Assembly (NCBI GenBank): GCA_023375675.1
Contig: JALQBC010000007.1
Span: 62,001 to 126,000, forward strand
Direction: 5' to 3'
DNA: 64,000 bases
Origin: Cytospora piceicola
Lineage: Eukaryota; Ascomycota; Sordariomycetes; Diaporthales; Cytosporaceae
Shown here piece after piece: positions 23,966 to 34,750 of this stretch. Positions within the stretch are counted from its first letter, which is position 1. Each line of letters opens with the position of its first letter. The notes under the pieces were generated by a model that was not told where the DNA came from, searched no databases, and saw only the letters and a list, made by a program, of their open reading frames with translations. A program made the position numbers and the translations under genes.

Positions 23966-24583
23966 TTTGACTGATTTGTCGTCAATGTCGAGTCTGGTGG
24001 TTTGTCGTGGTCGGTCGTTGGTCGATGGAAGTGGAAGAGTTGCAGTGGGGCCCAAATTCGTTGATTTTCTCGCAGCGCCCGGTTGTGATTTTCCAGCCAC
24101 AATAAGTCACGTGCAGTGTGGCTTAAAGGCAATGTGGCACCCAGCGCTAAAATCTGAGAGGGTCGGCCTGCCGGTTAAATGGCGGAAGGAACGGGCGCTT
24201 CAGGGTCCCGGAGTGCACGGACAACACGGCGGCCAACTCACGGCCTCTCAGCAAGTTGACCCTCGTCATGCAACCAGATTGCCAAGCTTGGAAACGAGTG
24301 TAGCGACTTATCTTCAACATTTCCTATCGCAACACCCATCTAGGTGCCACATCGTCCCTTTTATAAATTCTCCCAACCGCCGACCGCACGTCCTCAGGAA
24401 ACCGCCCATTGTCTCGAACTTCTGGAAATATAGAAACGACGACTCGGCGCAAACCGCCCCAATCCGAACCCAAAGTCACTCGAGTCTTAAGACACGGGAA
24501 GAAGACACGTGAAGACACGACATTACCTAGGAGCCACGTTATACTGTCTCCAGAAGAGCCGGGCGGCGAGGCCATTAGCAAAG
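23966..24583. promoter_or_regulatory. Divergent promoter region, eL39 / ARL1
   Basis: 618 bases. A CACGTG core at about 24109-24114 lies on the eL39 side. TTATAAATTC at about 24361 and a second CACGTG at about 24506 lie on the ARL1 side. No other gene. Confidence 0.45.
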
Positions 24584-25363
24584 ATGGGTCAGAGCATGTC
24601 ATGGCTTTCCGGCCTCTTGTGGGCGAAAAAGGAGATAAGAATATTGATCTTGGGCTTGGTAGGAGCTGTCTTGCCCAGGGGTTGAGAGAGCGGTGCTGAC
24701 GAGTTATGCTACAGGACAACGCTGGCAAAACAACACTGCTGTACAGACTCAAGGTTGGCATACACTCCCGCAGCAATATTACTGCCTGATAGGTGGTCGT
24801 TGACACAAGGTACAGATAGGAGAGGTGGTAACAACGATCCCGACCATCGGTTTCAACGTTGAGTCAGTGACGTATAAGAATCTCAACTTCAACGTCTGGG
24901 TATGTCTACTCTCCCACCACCGAATGCCCACGTGGGGATTGAACTGACAGTCTTGTTTCAGGATCTCGGTGGCCAGACGAGCATCAGGCCGTACTGGAGG
25001 TGCTACTACGCAAACACAGCCGCAGTCATCTTTGTGGTGGACTCTACCGATATAGAACGACTACAAACAGCAGCGGACGAACTGGCAGCCATGCTCAACG
25101 AAGAGGAGCTCAAGGATGCTGCGTTGCTGGTTTTCGCAAACAAACAGGATCAGCCTGGCGCAAAAGGAGCGGGGGACATTTCGCAGGCGCTGCGGCTGGG
25201 AGAGCTGAGAGACAGGAACTGGAGTATCATGGCATGTTCAGCTGTGGATGGTAGCGGTGTAACAGAAGGGATGGATTGGCTGGTGGTAAGTCTCTACCTT
25301 GTATCGTTCTCCGTGATTGGCTTACTGACGTTGAACCCACAGCAAACGGTGTCCCAGGATTAG
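24584..25363 (+). CDS. ARL1: ARF-like GTPase Arl1
   Basis: Golgi small GTPase that recruits GRIP-domain golgins. Five exons: 24584-24658, 24715-24753, 24816-24899, 24962-25285, 25343-25363; 180 residues. Gly2 in MGQSMS fits N-myristoylation. GLDNAGKT (24-31) is the P-loop, followed by the switch I threonine in [16 protein letters not shown] (67-71, switch II), NKQD (126-129) and SAVDGSG for guanine binding. [14 protein letters not shown] is diagnostic for Arl1 rather than Arf1. The intron joins keep every motif. Intron 2 uses the weaker donor GTTGGC. The last coding exon supplies only six residues (QTVSQD); reading into intron 4 would replace them. Confidence 0.95.
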
Positions 25364-26188
25364 AAGCATTGTAGTACGGGTTCGAGCCCTCATCATCAGC
25401 ATCATGTACTCGTTCATGGCCAATTAGTTTCCAAACATATGGGCAAACACAGTGGCAAGCTGAAATCAGCAAAGGCGTTCATCAGGCAAGCGAGAAGGCA
25501 TTGCAAGTCGGGATGGCATGTACATATAACATTATGTGATACTACGGTTTAATGATAACAGACGCGAGATCGTTCTTTTCTGGAGACTACAAGCTACTGC
25601 TTCTGTAGCGATGGCCGGATGGGACTCAAGAGGACATGTGACTGGTCTCATCATAGTCATGGTCTGGGGTCAAGGATACATTATAGCACGTGGTAGCCGT
25701 GCTCGTAGAGAAGATAGGACTATATAATTAGAATGTAAGGCAGAGACTACAGTAGAGAAGAGTGTCGTAAAGTATACATAAGTTTAGTGCTTATCAGGTC
25801 AACGAAACCTCACTGTGGGACCGCCTAAAAGAGAGTAATCGAGTTTTCTCAACTTGTGAAGGAGAGAGCCCAGCGTCTGTCAGTCAATGGTATTCACCAC
25901 GAGTGCTCGCAAGCTCTATTGGCCTGTGAAACTTCCGTCCCATCTCCTGAAGTTCATCACCTGCGCGTAAGTCACTTCTGTGATGTGTTAGTGGATCTTG
26001 CATCTCCCAGTGCCTATAAAAAAGCAGCCCTTGACGCCGCCAGCACAACTTTCAACTGTCCGACTTCCAAATACACCCGACATTCTCAGCCATTGCGATA
26101 TTTTGTCTATCTTAGGTCAACTGGTGCCTCCTCAATCCACACCACACAGCAGTACCCAAAACCTACCTTCCCTTCTGTAGCTTTCGCC
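25364..26188. other. Intergenic: ARL1 3' flank and promoter of the secreted protein gene
   Basis: No coding frame supported. A good TATA box lies near its end, listed separately. Confidence 0.5.
26015..26023 (+). promoter_or_regulatory. TATA box of the small secreted protein gene
   Basis: TATAAAAAA, 166 bases before the ATG at 26189, consistent with a roughly 130-base leader. Confidence 0.5.
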
Positions 26189-27046
26189 ATGAACATGTTC
26201 AACATGCTTCTGGCTGCCCTGACGGGCATAGGCCTCGTCCTGACTGTAGGTCTATAGACTACTGGAATTGGTACCAGTACTCAAACTAACGTACTATCCA
26301 GGCACCTGCCAATGGCCTTACTGAATTCCTGGACACCCCCAATAAGACCTATGAGGTGATCGACATCAATTGGACCATTCAGATCAACAACACCGCCACT
26401 TCTTACGACCTCAATATCACCGGCACTATAGAGGATGTCTTCAACGGCCTGGTCAAGGCAGATCCAGTGGCTGCCGCTGCTATCAACAATACCATAAACA
26501 ACCAACTCCACGGACGCCATGCCGCCAGCAACCCAACCACAACTTTCTGCAACATTTTCACCGACTACGCAAGCGCTTCGCGCATCAAGCAGGGCATCAC
26601 TGTAAGCAATATGACGTTCGGTCATGTTTTGTGACTCCCCTGGCCCCCGTCTCTCTGCTTGAGAAAATGCTCACTGGCTCTCGTTCTCAAAGTATCTCCA
26701 TGATGTCCCTGGCAAGCCCCAGAATGGTCCTGGTCCTGGAAGATGTGGCAAGGTCAGCTGCTCTTACAATTCGGCTATCTGGTGGTGCAACGACGTACGT
26801 ATCATCAAGCGTCCCCGGGCTTCTCTTTGATTGACCCTTCCTTTGCAAGAGCCAAAGACTAACCCACAATGCCCTTCCTCGTCACAGAACAAGGCGGCCA
26901 AGGTCCTAGACAGCTTCGACCAGATTGCCGACGGCGCGCAGAACCTCTTCGACCTTTGCAACCCCAACTGGAAGCATGCCAGTTTCAGTGGTCAGCAGTT
27001 CTACGATGATGGTTGGAATGTGATTGTGAGAGGAACCAGCTGTTGA
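26189..27046 (+). CDS. Small secreted six-cysteine protein (effector-like)
   Basis: Four exons: 26189-26245, 26302-26601, 26693-26794, 26888-27046, with introns 26246-26301, 26602-26692 and 26795-26887; 205 residues. The first exon encodes essentially only the signal peptide MNMFNMLLAALTGIGLVLT, with likely cleavage near TA-PA. The mature protein has exactly six cysteines (TTFC, GRC, VSC, WWC, DLC, TSC) and several N-glycosylation sites (NKT, NWT, NNT, NIT) in its first half. The C-terminal part has the pattern GRCGKVSCSYNSAIWWCNDN, then WNVIVRGTSC at the end. I recall this pattern from many uncharacterised secreted proteins of plant-associated ascomycetes, but no function is known to me. Splice joins all keep frame. 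Secretion is well supported; an effector role is only a guess. Confidence 0.85.
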
Positions 27047-28209
27047 GTTGGGGGCAACACAGGGCAGCCTGTGAGTTTATGATAGACCTCAGCAACAACC
27101 TGCCAACCATAGGTAGTGGAGGGATAATCTGCCATCGATCAAAGGGCTACCTTCCGGTCTTTGCCCTGTGATCGTGTTCGATCCTCGAAGTATGCCAAGC
27201 CTAGGGGCTCCATGCTGTTTATGAATGCTTCCACCTGGAGACAGATTTCACCAACGCTACCTTTTGGATCTGTACTGCAATTCCTCTGAGACTGGCTGAC
27301 TTTGCCATACTCAAGAGCTAGGTCAATCCCCAGTGCCCAATATCAGCGCACTCTTTGCTCCCAACCACGGGGACACGTGGTACCAGAAAGCAGCTAAGAA
27401 TATGGCTACCCATCGATGAAGCTTCCCACATTCTCTCGAAAGTACAACGGTACCTTGCCCGCAGGTGCCCCTGAAGATCGGGGCTCTGGGCCGTTCCGGA
27501 GATGCATGAGATCGGTGATGTCAGGGCATGAGTCGACATCCAACCCAGATCCGCAGTTGGTGTGCATGTGCGAATTGTAGCTTGAGTCACGGGGAATCAT
27601 AGTTTCTGATGGTCTTTTTTGCCTTCAAATGCCCTCTTTTTTGACGGTAAGCGTTTCCGCGTGTGTATGTATGGGAATTGGAATTCCATGTCCGTCAGAG
27701 AATGGAGACGATTGAGGTGGACACTTCGGCACCTATCACAGTACCTTCAATGTTGATCGCCAGTGTTGGTTCCACAGTAGACAAAACTTCAGGCGTTTCC
27801 CTTTCAGGGCGTTTTTGGAATTTCAAAATCTGTCGTGTCATTGGTCCGTGGCCCACATATTGCTGTTAGATTCACGAAACTGACAATGAACCGGTCCCTG
27901 ACTATGAGAAAGACGGAGACGGGCCAAGTGGGTTTCAACCTCACCGGACCGGCAACAGACTGCAGGCATATCTACATGGATACATAGATACAAAGATACA
28001 AAGTTGTAATATATATTACATGTACGAAGATCCATCTTCAAGGGCTGCCGGTAGTGATACTGCTTCCTTCCTCAGTCGGCTTCCACTTGATATATGAACC
28101 TCTGAGCACTTTAATCTCTGAAAACCCGTCATAGCCAGAAAGTTTCATACTACCAGCTGTCGTTGCCGGTGAAAGACTTTTCGCAACTCACTGCAAGCCG
28201 TCCTTCATC
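27047..28209. other. Intergenic: secreted-protein 3' flank and catalase promoter
   Basis: 1.16 kb without a supported gene or repeat. GATATATGAA at about 28089 is a weak TATA-like site 120 bases before the catalase ATG. Confidence 0.45.
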
Positions 28210-29874
28210 ATGGTCGCCGACGACAAGCCCACGTACCGCTACAATGAGCAGCCGGTCTACACCACATCCAATGGCTGCCCTGTCGAGAACCCCTCCAGTT
28301 GGCAACGTCTAGGCCAGAAGCCAGGGCCCCTGCTGCTCCAGGACTTTCACCTCATCGACCTCCTAGCTCACTTTGACCGTGAGCGCATCCCAGAGCGTGT
28401 CGTCCACGCCAAGGGAGCTGGTGCCTATGGCGAGTTTGAAGTCACCCACGATATTAGCGACATCTGTGCGGTCGATATGTTGAATGGAATCGGCAAGAAG
28501 ACGCCCATGGTCGCCCGTTTCTCCACTGTTGGTGGCGAGAAGGGCTCTCCTGATTCCGCCCGTGATCCTAGAGGTAGCTGATCCCCTCCGATGGGAGTAT
28601 TACATATGTATCGCAGTCGGCTGACACACTGTATAGGCTTTGCGCTCAAGTTCTACACGCAAGAGGGTAACTGGGACTGGGTGTTCAACAACACGCCCGT
28701 CTTCTTCCTGAGGGATCCTAGCAACTTCCCCCTCTTCATCCACACCCAGAAGCGCCACCCCCGTACTAACCTGAAGGACGCCACCATGTTCTGGGACTAC
28801 TTGAGCACGCACCAAGAGGCAGTTCACCAGGTGATGCACCTGTTCTCTGACCGCGGCACTCCCTACTCCTACCGTCACATGAATGGCTATTCCGGCCACA
28901 CCACGAAGTTCACCAAGCCCGACGGGTCCTTTGTGTACGTCCAGATCCACTGCAAGACGGATCAGGGCAGCAAGACCTTCACCGGTGAAGAGGCCTCAAA
29001 GCTGGAGGCAGAGAACCCCGACTGGCACACGCAGGACCTCTTCGAGGCCATCGAGAGGGGCGAGAACCCCAGCTGGACGGTTCATGTCCAGGTCCTCACG
29101 CCCGAGCAGGCCCAGAACTTCAAGTGGAACGTCTTCGACCTGACCAAGGTCTGGCCCCAGGCCGACGTCCCCCTCCGGCCGGTGGGCAGGTTCACGCTGA
29201 ACCGCAACCCCGAGAACTACTTCGCCGAGATCGAGCAGGTCGCCTTCTCGCCGTCGCACATGGTGCCGGGCGTCGAGCCCTCGGCCGACCCCGTCCTCCA
29301 GTCCCGGCTCTTCTCGTACCCGGACACGCAGCGCCACCGCCTGGGCGTGAACTACCAGCAGATCCCCGTGAACCAGCCGCTGCACGCCTTCAACCCCTTC
29401 CAGCGCGACGGCGCCATGGCCGTCAACGGCAACTACGGCGCCAACCCCAACTACCCCTCCACCTACAGGCCCCTGACCTACCGCCCCGCCAACCCGACCG
29501 CCGCCCACGAGGAGTGGGCCGGCCAGGCCGTCACCGCCGTCTTCGGCGAGCTCTCGCGGGACGACTACGTCCAGGCCAACGGCCTGTGGGAGGTGCTCGG
29601 CAGGACCAAGGGCCAGCAGGAGAACTTTGTGGCCAACGTGTCGGGCCACCTCTGCGGCGCGCACGTCGACACACGGGGGAGGACGTACGGCATGTTTGCG
29701 CGGGTGAACGCCGAGCTTGGGAGGCGCATCCGGGAGGCCACCGAGAAGAAAGTAAGTGGCGTGATTTCTTCCCCCCCCCCCCCCCTTGGTGTGTGGGCGT
29801 CAAAATAACTAACCCTTGATGTGTAGTGCAACGGCGGTAATGCGGTGGAGACGACGACGAGGGCGAAGCTATGA
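28210..29874 (+). CDS. CTA1: Peroxisomal catalase with C-terminal AKL
   Basis: Decomposes hydrogen peroxide. Exons: 28210-28573, 28637-29751, 29827-29874; introns 28574-28636 (GTAGCT...TATAG) and 29752-29826 (GTAAGT...TGTAG, with a long C run inside); 508 residues, the small-subunit monofunctional haem type. His66 in [16 protein letters not shown] is the distal catalytic histidine. Asn139 in [11 protein letters not shown] is its partner. Tyr349 in [14 protein letters not shown] is the proximal haem ligand. The last exon is 48 bases and ends TTRAKL-stop, a PTS1-type tripeptide, so peroxisomal import is expected. Without splicing of intron 2 the frame ends in WASK and loses this signal. Strong third-position GC bias causes shadow frames on the minus strand. 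Confidence 0.96.
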
Positions 29875-30508
29875 GGTACACGACTTCAATACCTAAGAAG
29901 ACCGTCGAACGGAATAAAATCGACATCTTCCCTGTTCCAAACATGCTGAAGGAAGAGTTCTTGGCTCAGAGTCGGAGAAGAGGAGGTTGCGCATTCGCTA
30001 AAAGCAGCCTATGGTTTGTCTCGGGACGGGAAATGCTTTATATTGAGGACTATGACGAGCCCCATAGACTTCCGCGACTACACTCTTTAGTTTTAAGTTT
30101 GGACATCACCAGAAAGATGTGCGGGGAGTGCAAGCGATATGGAACAGGAAAGGCTGGGGAGATTTGGTGATAGGTGATTAGCATGTAAAAGCATAGGACA
30201 TGGATATATACCCAACAACTTTTACGGTCCACATATTGTTCATCGCGACGTACGACAGGGAAGCCTGCCCCGTGAATCAATATGATCGATCAGAAATGAT
30301 TTCGACGAGGCGATGCCCCTGGCAAATTGGAGGAGACTCGGGTTTGACATTCAAAGAGCGAGACTCGTGCGCCTCCCATGTCTAATCATTCCCTAGTCTT
30401 CGTGCCCTCCCTTCCCGGCCGCGTATCAAGAGCCGAGTCGCGACATCATGTCGGGTATCCATCATCGTTGATCCTTCAAGTCGTACAGCCTTCTCGCTTT
30501 GGCTTCCC
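29875..30508. other. Intergenic: catalase 3' flank
   Basis: Convergent 3' flanks of catalase and the cysteine-rich microprotein gene. No further gene seen. Confidence 0.5.
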
Positions 30509-30876
30509 TTACTCAACTGCCTCGGCGATATCCCCGGCGACTTCCTCCGTGGCCAAGCAGCAGCAGATACTCTCGATCGCGCAGCAGGCGCAGCAGCACT
30601 ACAACCTAGTCAGTCGGGTTGTCCGTTGCATAGGATAGCAACAGGAGCACACTCACCTCGCCCAGACCGCCACCACGGAGGGACATGGACATTGGCTCTT
30701 CGGCCTTCTGTGAACCCAGCTTTGTCAGCGCCAGAATCCTCAAGCATGCGTTGTATCTGCGGTGGGACACGGAAAGGCTGGGTTGCTTGTCTTAGTGGGG
30801 ACCAGGGCAGGACACGTACGGGCTGCTCTGTGGCGACCATGTTCATCCGGGGCATCTCCATAGTTTCGACAGGCAT
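30509..30876 (-). CDS. CYSTM-like cysteine-rich microprotein
   Basis: Three exons: 30876-30820, 30707-30657, 30598-30509; introns 30819-30708 (GTACGT...TTCACAG, 112 bases) and 30656-30599 (GTGAGT...TTGTAG, 58 bases); 65 residues. The product starts MPVETMEMPRMNMVATEQPK, has SMSLRGGGLGE in the middle and then the cluster ECCCACCAIESICCCLATEE. A Met/Pro-rich head, an RGGG turn and a cysteine cluster near the C-terminus recall the fungal CYSTM-type tail proteins, thought to be palmitoylated or membrane-associated under stress. An alternative acceptor for intron 1 (CCGCAG near 30765) would give an unrelated C-terminus. The call rests on frame-preserving splices and composition; function is unknown. 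Confidence 0.62.
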
Positions 30877-32978
30877 GTTGAAGGTTGATTAAGTGGTATA
30901 TGAGATTATCAAAGAATAATTAAAGCGACTATGCGTTTTCTTGGTGTCGTGAAGAGAAGGAACGGAACAAAAATGATTGTCTTGGTTGGCGTATGATTAT
31001 GAACAGGAGACGTTGACAGTGAAACAGACAGACGAGGAGGAGGACCCTTAAATGGGAAGGGGAGTCGACACGGTCAACGGTCAACGCACGAAGGGACCTG
31101 ACAGGGTTTCACTCAGCTGGGGCAGGGATGAAGAACACGGATCTATAATAGTACCGCGCACACCCAGGACCCCGTACAGTTCCTAGAAGCGGGCAGGGGT
31201 TGAGTGGGATATCGCAATAAAGGGATGCAGTGGATGACTGAGGTTGGAAAGGCGGCTCAGGCTGCACACCTCGGAACGAAGGCGACCATTGGCCACGGGA
31301 AATAGCGAAGGAGGATTCTCGAGCCAAAACATACCAGTAGTACTACATGATTAGGTACCTAGGTATGCAGCTTCTATATTATTAGCTACGCTGCGCCTCT
31401 GCTCTGCGGCCTCCGTCTCCATCGACGACAACGAACAGCTGCCGCCGCAACACCGCTAATTTAAAAAAACGCGGTTGTTGGGACGACACGGATCCCGCGG
31501 CACAATACCAGTGTGCTGATGCTATCCCCGGTGGCCTCAGCGTTTCATGTCTATGCACGTTTGTACAGCCATATGCCGGGGGTAGGAGAGTGGAAAGTAG
31601 GGAGCACACTGCAAACGGATACTCATCAGAGATTCAAGCTTATCACATTCAAGCCTCTGTTGAAGCGCCCGGGTGGACCGTGAGGCTAATGACCTGTGGG
31701 TCCATAACTGCCCACATTGATGGTCAAGGATTCTGGCCTGGGGTTCTCACATTACCGGGCTCAACATGGGCCGTATTTCGATCAGTCCTATTTATGTACT
31801 ACCGGAAATAATGGGGGCCGTGGGGAAAGTTATCCACGCCGCAGATTAGGTACTGCTCTGCACTTCAATGCAGATTTGGAACGATCCTGCAATAGTTCAA
31901 AACATCATGCCACTCTCCTCGCCAAGTCCTACACCTGTGAAGTCGGCACTTCAGAGATTGTTTCGTGGTCCTATTATGTACATACATACAAATCCTAAAT
32001 CTGTGATCCCGGAGGACACCAACACCCCGAAGCGGGAGCGGCCGCGCCGTTCAACGGGCCGGCCGTCTTGGCTTTGTCTTGGCTCGCCGCCGCCGCCGCC
32101 TCAGTCTTCGGCACTCACGTGGCACTGTCCTGGTGTGTACTGTTTACTAACACTTTAATACAAGACTGTAGTGCTGGCACTTGGCGGGACCATTGTGAAC
32201 ATCTCACTTAAACCTTGGGACACTGTAAGATGCAGTGCCCTGGTAGGACAATCTGTCAGGTATCGTTGGCCAAAAGAACCCTGGAAGGCATACCCGATGG
32301 TCTACTACAGCTCTAGGGTTCAACCCTAAAACAAGAAGCCCAGGAAAGGGGGTGGTAACAGGAGACCCGCTCCCTCAAGCACTCGAGCAACTTCATCCCT
32401 AACCATAAGAAGTCAGTCGCCATTTCTTATTCTAAAATGGCACAACAGCGCACCCCTTATATACTTGGGAGATCTCTAAGGGGTTTCACCCGGTGGCCGG
32501 CCTGTCTCAGCACCCAACCTGAAGCTGTACGTGGGCTACGTGACCGGCCCTCTGGCCGAACATCTCGACCAAAGGGAGCCCTGAAGGATGCTGAATACTG
32601 GCCTTCAACGTCGGGATCCAGAGCCGACCCATTGGGTTAGTCCTCAATGAGTCTGAGATTCCAAGGGTATTGGCTGCAGAGGATGGTCCTCGTGACGGTC
32701 TTTGGGGTTCGATGCCCTAGCAACTAACGAGAAACAATGTTGGGCTGGGATGGACCATGCGTACTGAGCATGAATATATCTAGAGGGCCCGTATATGAAC
32801 AGCAAGGCCCATAGAGCAGCCACACATGATGGGTGGGTAAAACGTTATAAGGCAGCAGCCCGAGAGCTTGACTTATAAGCATACTGACCGACATTTCTGC
32901 TTGGCCATTGTCAAGCATTTGCCTCAGCGGAATCTTAGTACGACCACCTACTGTTTCCTCTGCTACCAAATATCAAAC
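30877..32978. other. Gene-free accessory stretch
   Basis: 2.1 kb with only short chance frames. It contains an imperfect palindrome AGGTACCTAGGTAT (31353-31366), a GCC-repeat patch at about 32090-32103, and a short inverted repeat TAGGGTTCAACCCTA near 32315. Two TTATAA sites at about 32850 and 32872 precede the next gene. The 32170-32720 part may be worn transposon sequence, but I could not identify it. Confidence 0.4.
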
Positions 32979-34413
32979 ATGACATCCAAAATGGGATCCG
33001 CGAACGGGGCAAAGAACGACATCGTTTTTTCCAAACCCCCTCAGGTCTGGCTCCCTGTTATGTTCGCAGCTCCTACTACAGATATGGGCCTCAGTATGAT
33101 CCAGAGCAATGGAATGCAGCCCTTTAACGGCCAACAGCAGTCAAAAGGCGAACTCACGCAAGCACCATCACAGCAACATCATGATCATCAATCTTGTCAC
33201 CAAATGTTACATGAACAGCAAGCGCTACTGCATAAGCAACATGAACAGCTTTCGGATCTGCAGAAGAGGTTGGACAAGTCAGAGAAACAGCTTAAACATA
33301 TCCGGGAACAGCTACGGCAGAACAAGGGAAGGGGGGAGAGCAAAGGGAACAATAATTGGCTGAGTAGACTACGGCAATCAACACCACCACAATCACCACG
33401 ACCACAGCTACTGCCACTGCAAGAGCAACAGCCACGGCAGAACTTGGAGGGAGAGCGGCAGAACAAGGGCACGGGGCAGGGTCAGGGAAACAATATTTCG
33501 CAGAGCATTCAACGGGACAATCCGCAGAGCACTTCGCACGGCAACCACCCGCACAGCAACCCGCACAATCTCCAGCAAAGTCTGCTGCTGCCTCAAAAAC
33601 AACCACCACCATCACAGCCATTGCCAAAGCCAGTAGGGCAACGGCTACCAACAGCTATCAGCCAGCTTCTGCCTCCAAGAGACGTGCACCCACAAGGGAT
33701 TTCTCAGGCTGGAAACAAAAAAGAACTTTTGACAATCCACATGGTCAACGATGGTAAGTCTCTTGAGGAAATCCCCTGAAACTAGAAGACACGCAGGCTA
33801 ACGGGGTCGATGGACTGGACTAGCCCTCAAGATGCTCGACCATGAGCTCGGTAAGCAAAAGAGCATAAAGGTAACTGTCCGTATGGTCGCCCTGGGCGGT
33901 ACCCTCGCCATGCATAGATTTCACAGCCGCGATGCAACCGAGGCAATAGATGTGATCCTGGACCCTCGCCTCCGCAAGCACCAGACCAAGATTCGCAACT
34001 GTATCGGGGAGGTAGCCAAGACCAAACATCTCGGGCACGCCTGGGTGACAACAGACCACTACGAAGGCTACTTCACACCGGAAGCGCTAGACAATGTATT
34101 CAACCAATGTGCCGGCGACCAAAGAAAAAAAGCAGAGCTGTACCACGGCGCCAATCTGCGTGTCTATGCCATGGATACAAAGGTGGCGCTTGAGATGAAG
34201 ATGCGGCGGATGATCGAACAGAAGCGCTACAACGATTTCGACCTGAAGGATGTCATCAAGTTTCAGGGAACGTTGAGGCAGAACGGGGTGGACATGAGCT
34301 ATAACCAGTGTCGGACATGGAATAGTGGCGGGAAAGGGGCCCAGATTCCGGTCGAGACCTTGGAGGAAAAGCTGAAGGAGTTTGCGAAGGCCCGTGATAT
34401 CGTGAAGAAGTAG
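32979..34413 (+). CDS. Gln/His-rich protein with nucleotidyltransferase-like C-terminal domain
   Basis: Exon 1 32979-33753, intron 33754-33823 (GTAAGT...GACTAG, 70 bases, CTAAC branch at about 33798), exon 2 33824-34413; 454 residues. The upstream frame lacks ATG, so MTSKMGSANGAK at 32979 is the start. Residues 55-240 are rich in Gln, His and Pro, with a coiled-coil stretch (HEQLSDLQKRLDKSEKQLKH). The C-terminal 200 residues look folded: VALGGTLAMHRFHSRDATEA followed by IDVILDP has the GG...hDhhhD layout of the nucleotidyltransferase fold seen in several fungal proteins of unknown role. NLRVYAMDTKVALEMKMRRM and a KRYNDFDLKDV stretch also fit such folds. The assignment is by pattern only, and activity is unproven. 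It sits next to the tRNA-like unit at 34605. Confidence 0.7.
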
Positions 34414-34604
34414 TTTGATGAAGATCATCAGCCCTAGAAGTACAAAACCATGGGAGGTGGAAGATGAGTGGGTTTACTTGCCGCGCGGCTGTTGCCATTC
34501 TTGACAACTGTTTGCATCTGTCTTCCTCTGTAAGATGACAGCTATCTCAGCGTCCCTGCTATTAAGTACTGGGTATATAAACCTATTATTATAAACAATT
34601 GTCA

Positions 34605-34728
34605 AGGCGTTTGGTGTAGCGGTAGCACTGCATGATATATCGTCTGGTGGCTACTTACGGGGCTGGCCACCCTACGGTAATCTCCAGAGGAGCGTGCTAA
34701 GGGCCTGGTTCAACTCCAGGAGCGTTTA
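34605..34728 (+). ncRNA. tRNA-like Pol III unit with hairpin insert, copy 1
   Basis: Acceptor arms AGGCGTT (34605-34611) and AGCGTTT (34721-34727) pair fully if G-U is allowed. The D arm is GTGT/GCAC, with A box TGGTGTAGCGGTAGCAC. The anticodon stem is GCATG/CGTGC (34630-34634, 34693-34697). The T arm is CCTGG-TTCAACT-CCAGG with B box GGTTCAACTCC. The anticodon loop plus insert is 58 bases and can form TCTGG/CCAGA and GGTGGC/GCCACC stems. TATATAA lies 31 bases upstream and TTTTT at 34732-34736 is a Pol III terminator. If spliced after position 37 the anticodon would be ATA with a pyrimidine at 37, so decoding is doubtful. It could also be a tRNA pseudogene or a SINE head. Confidence 0.65.
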
Positions 34729-34750
34729 TTCTTTTTGCACTTTTTACTAA

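Noticed and set aside
25368..25392. GGTTCGAGCCC, a B-box-like sequence
   Set aside because: The flanks cannot form a T stem and there is no A box at the right distance.
28996..29819. Long frames on both strands across catalase exon 2
   Set aside because: Caused by strong codon bias of the catalase; the catalase frame has all catalytic residues.
32640..32725. Possible tRNA near GGTTCGATGCCC
   Set aside because: The T stem pairs, but the acceptor stem pairs only in part and no A box fits.
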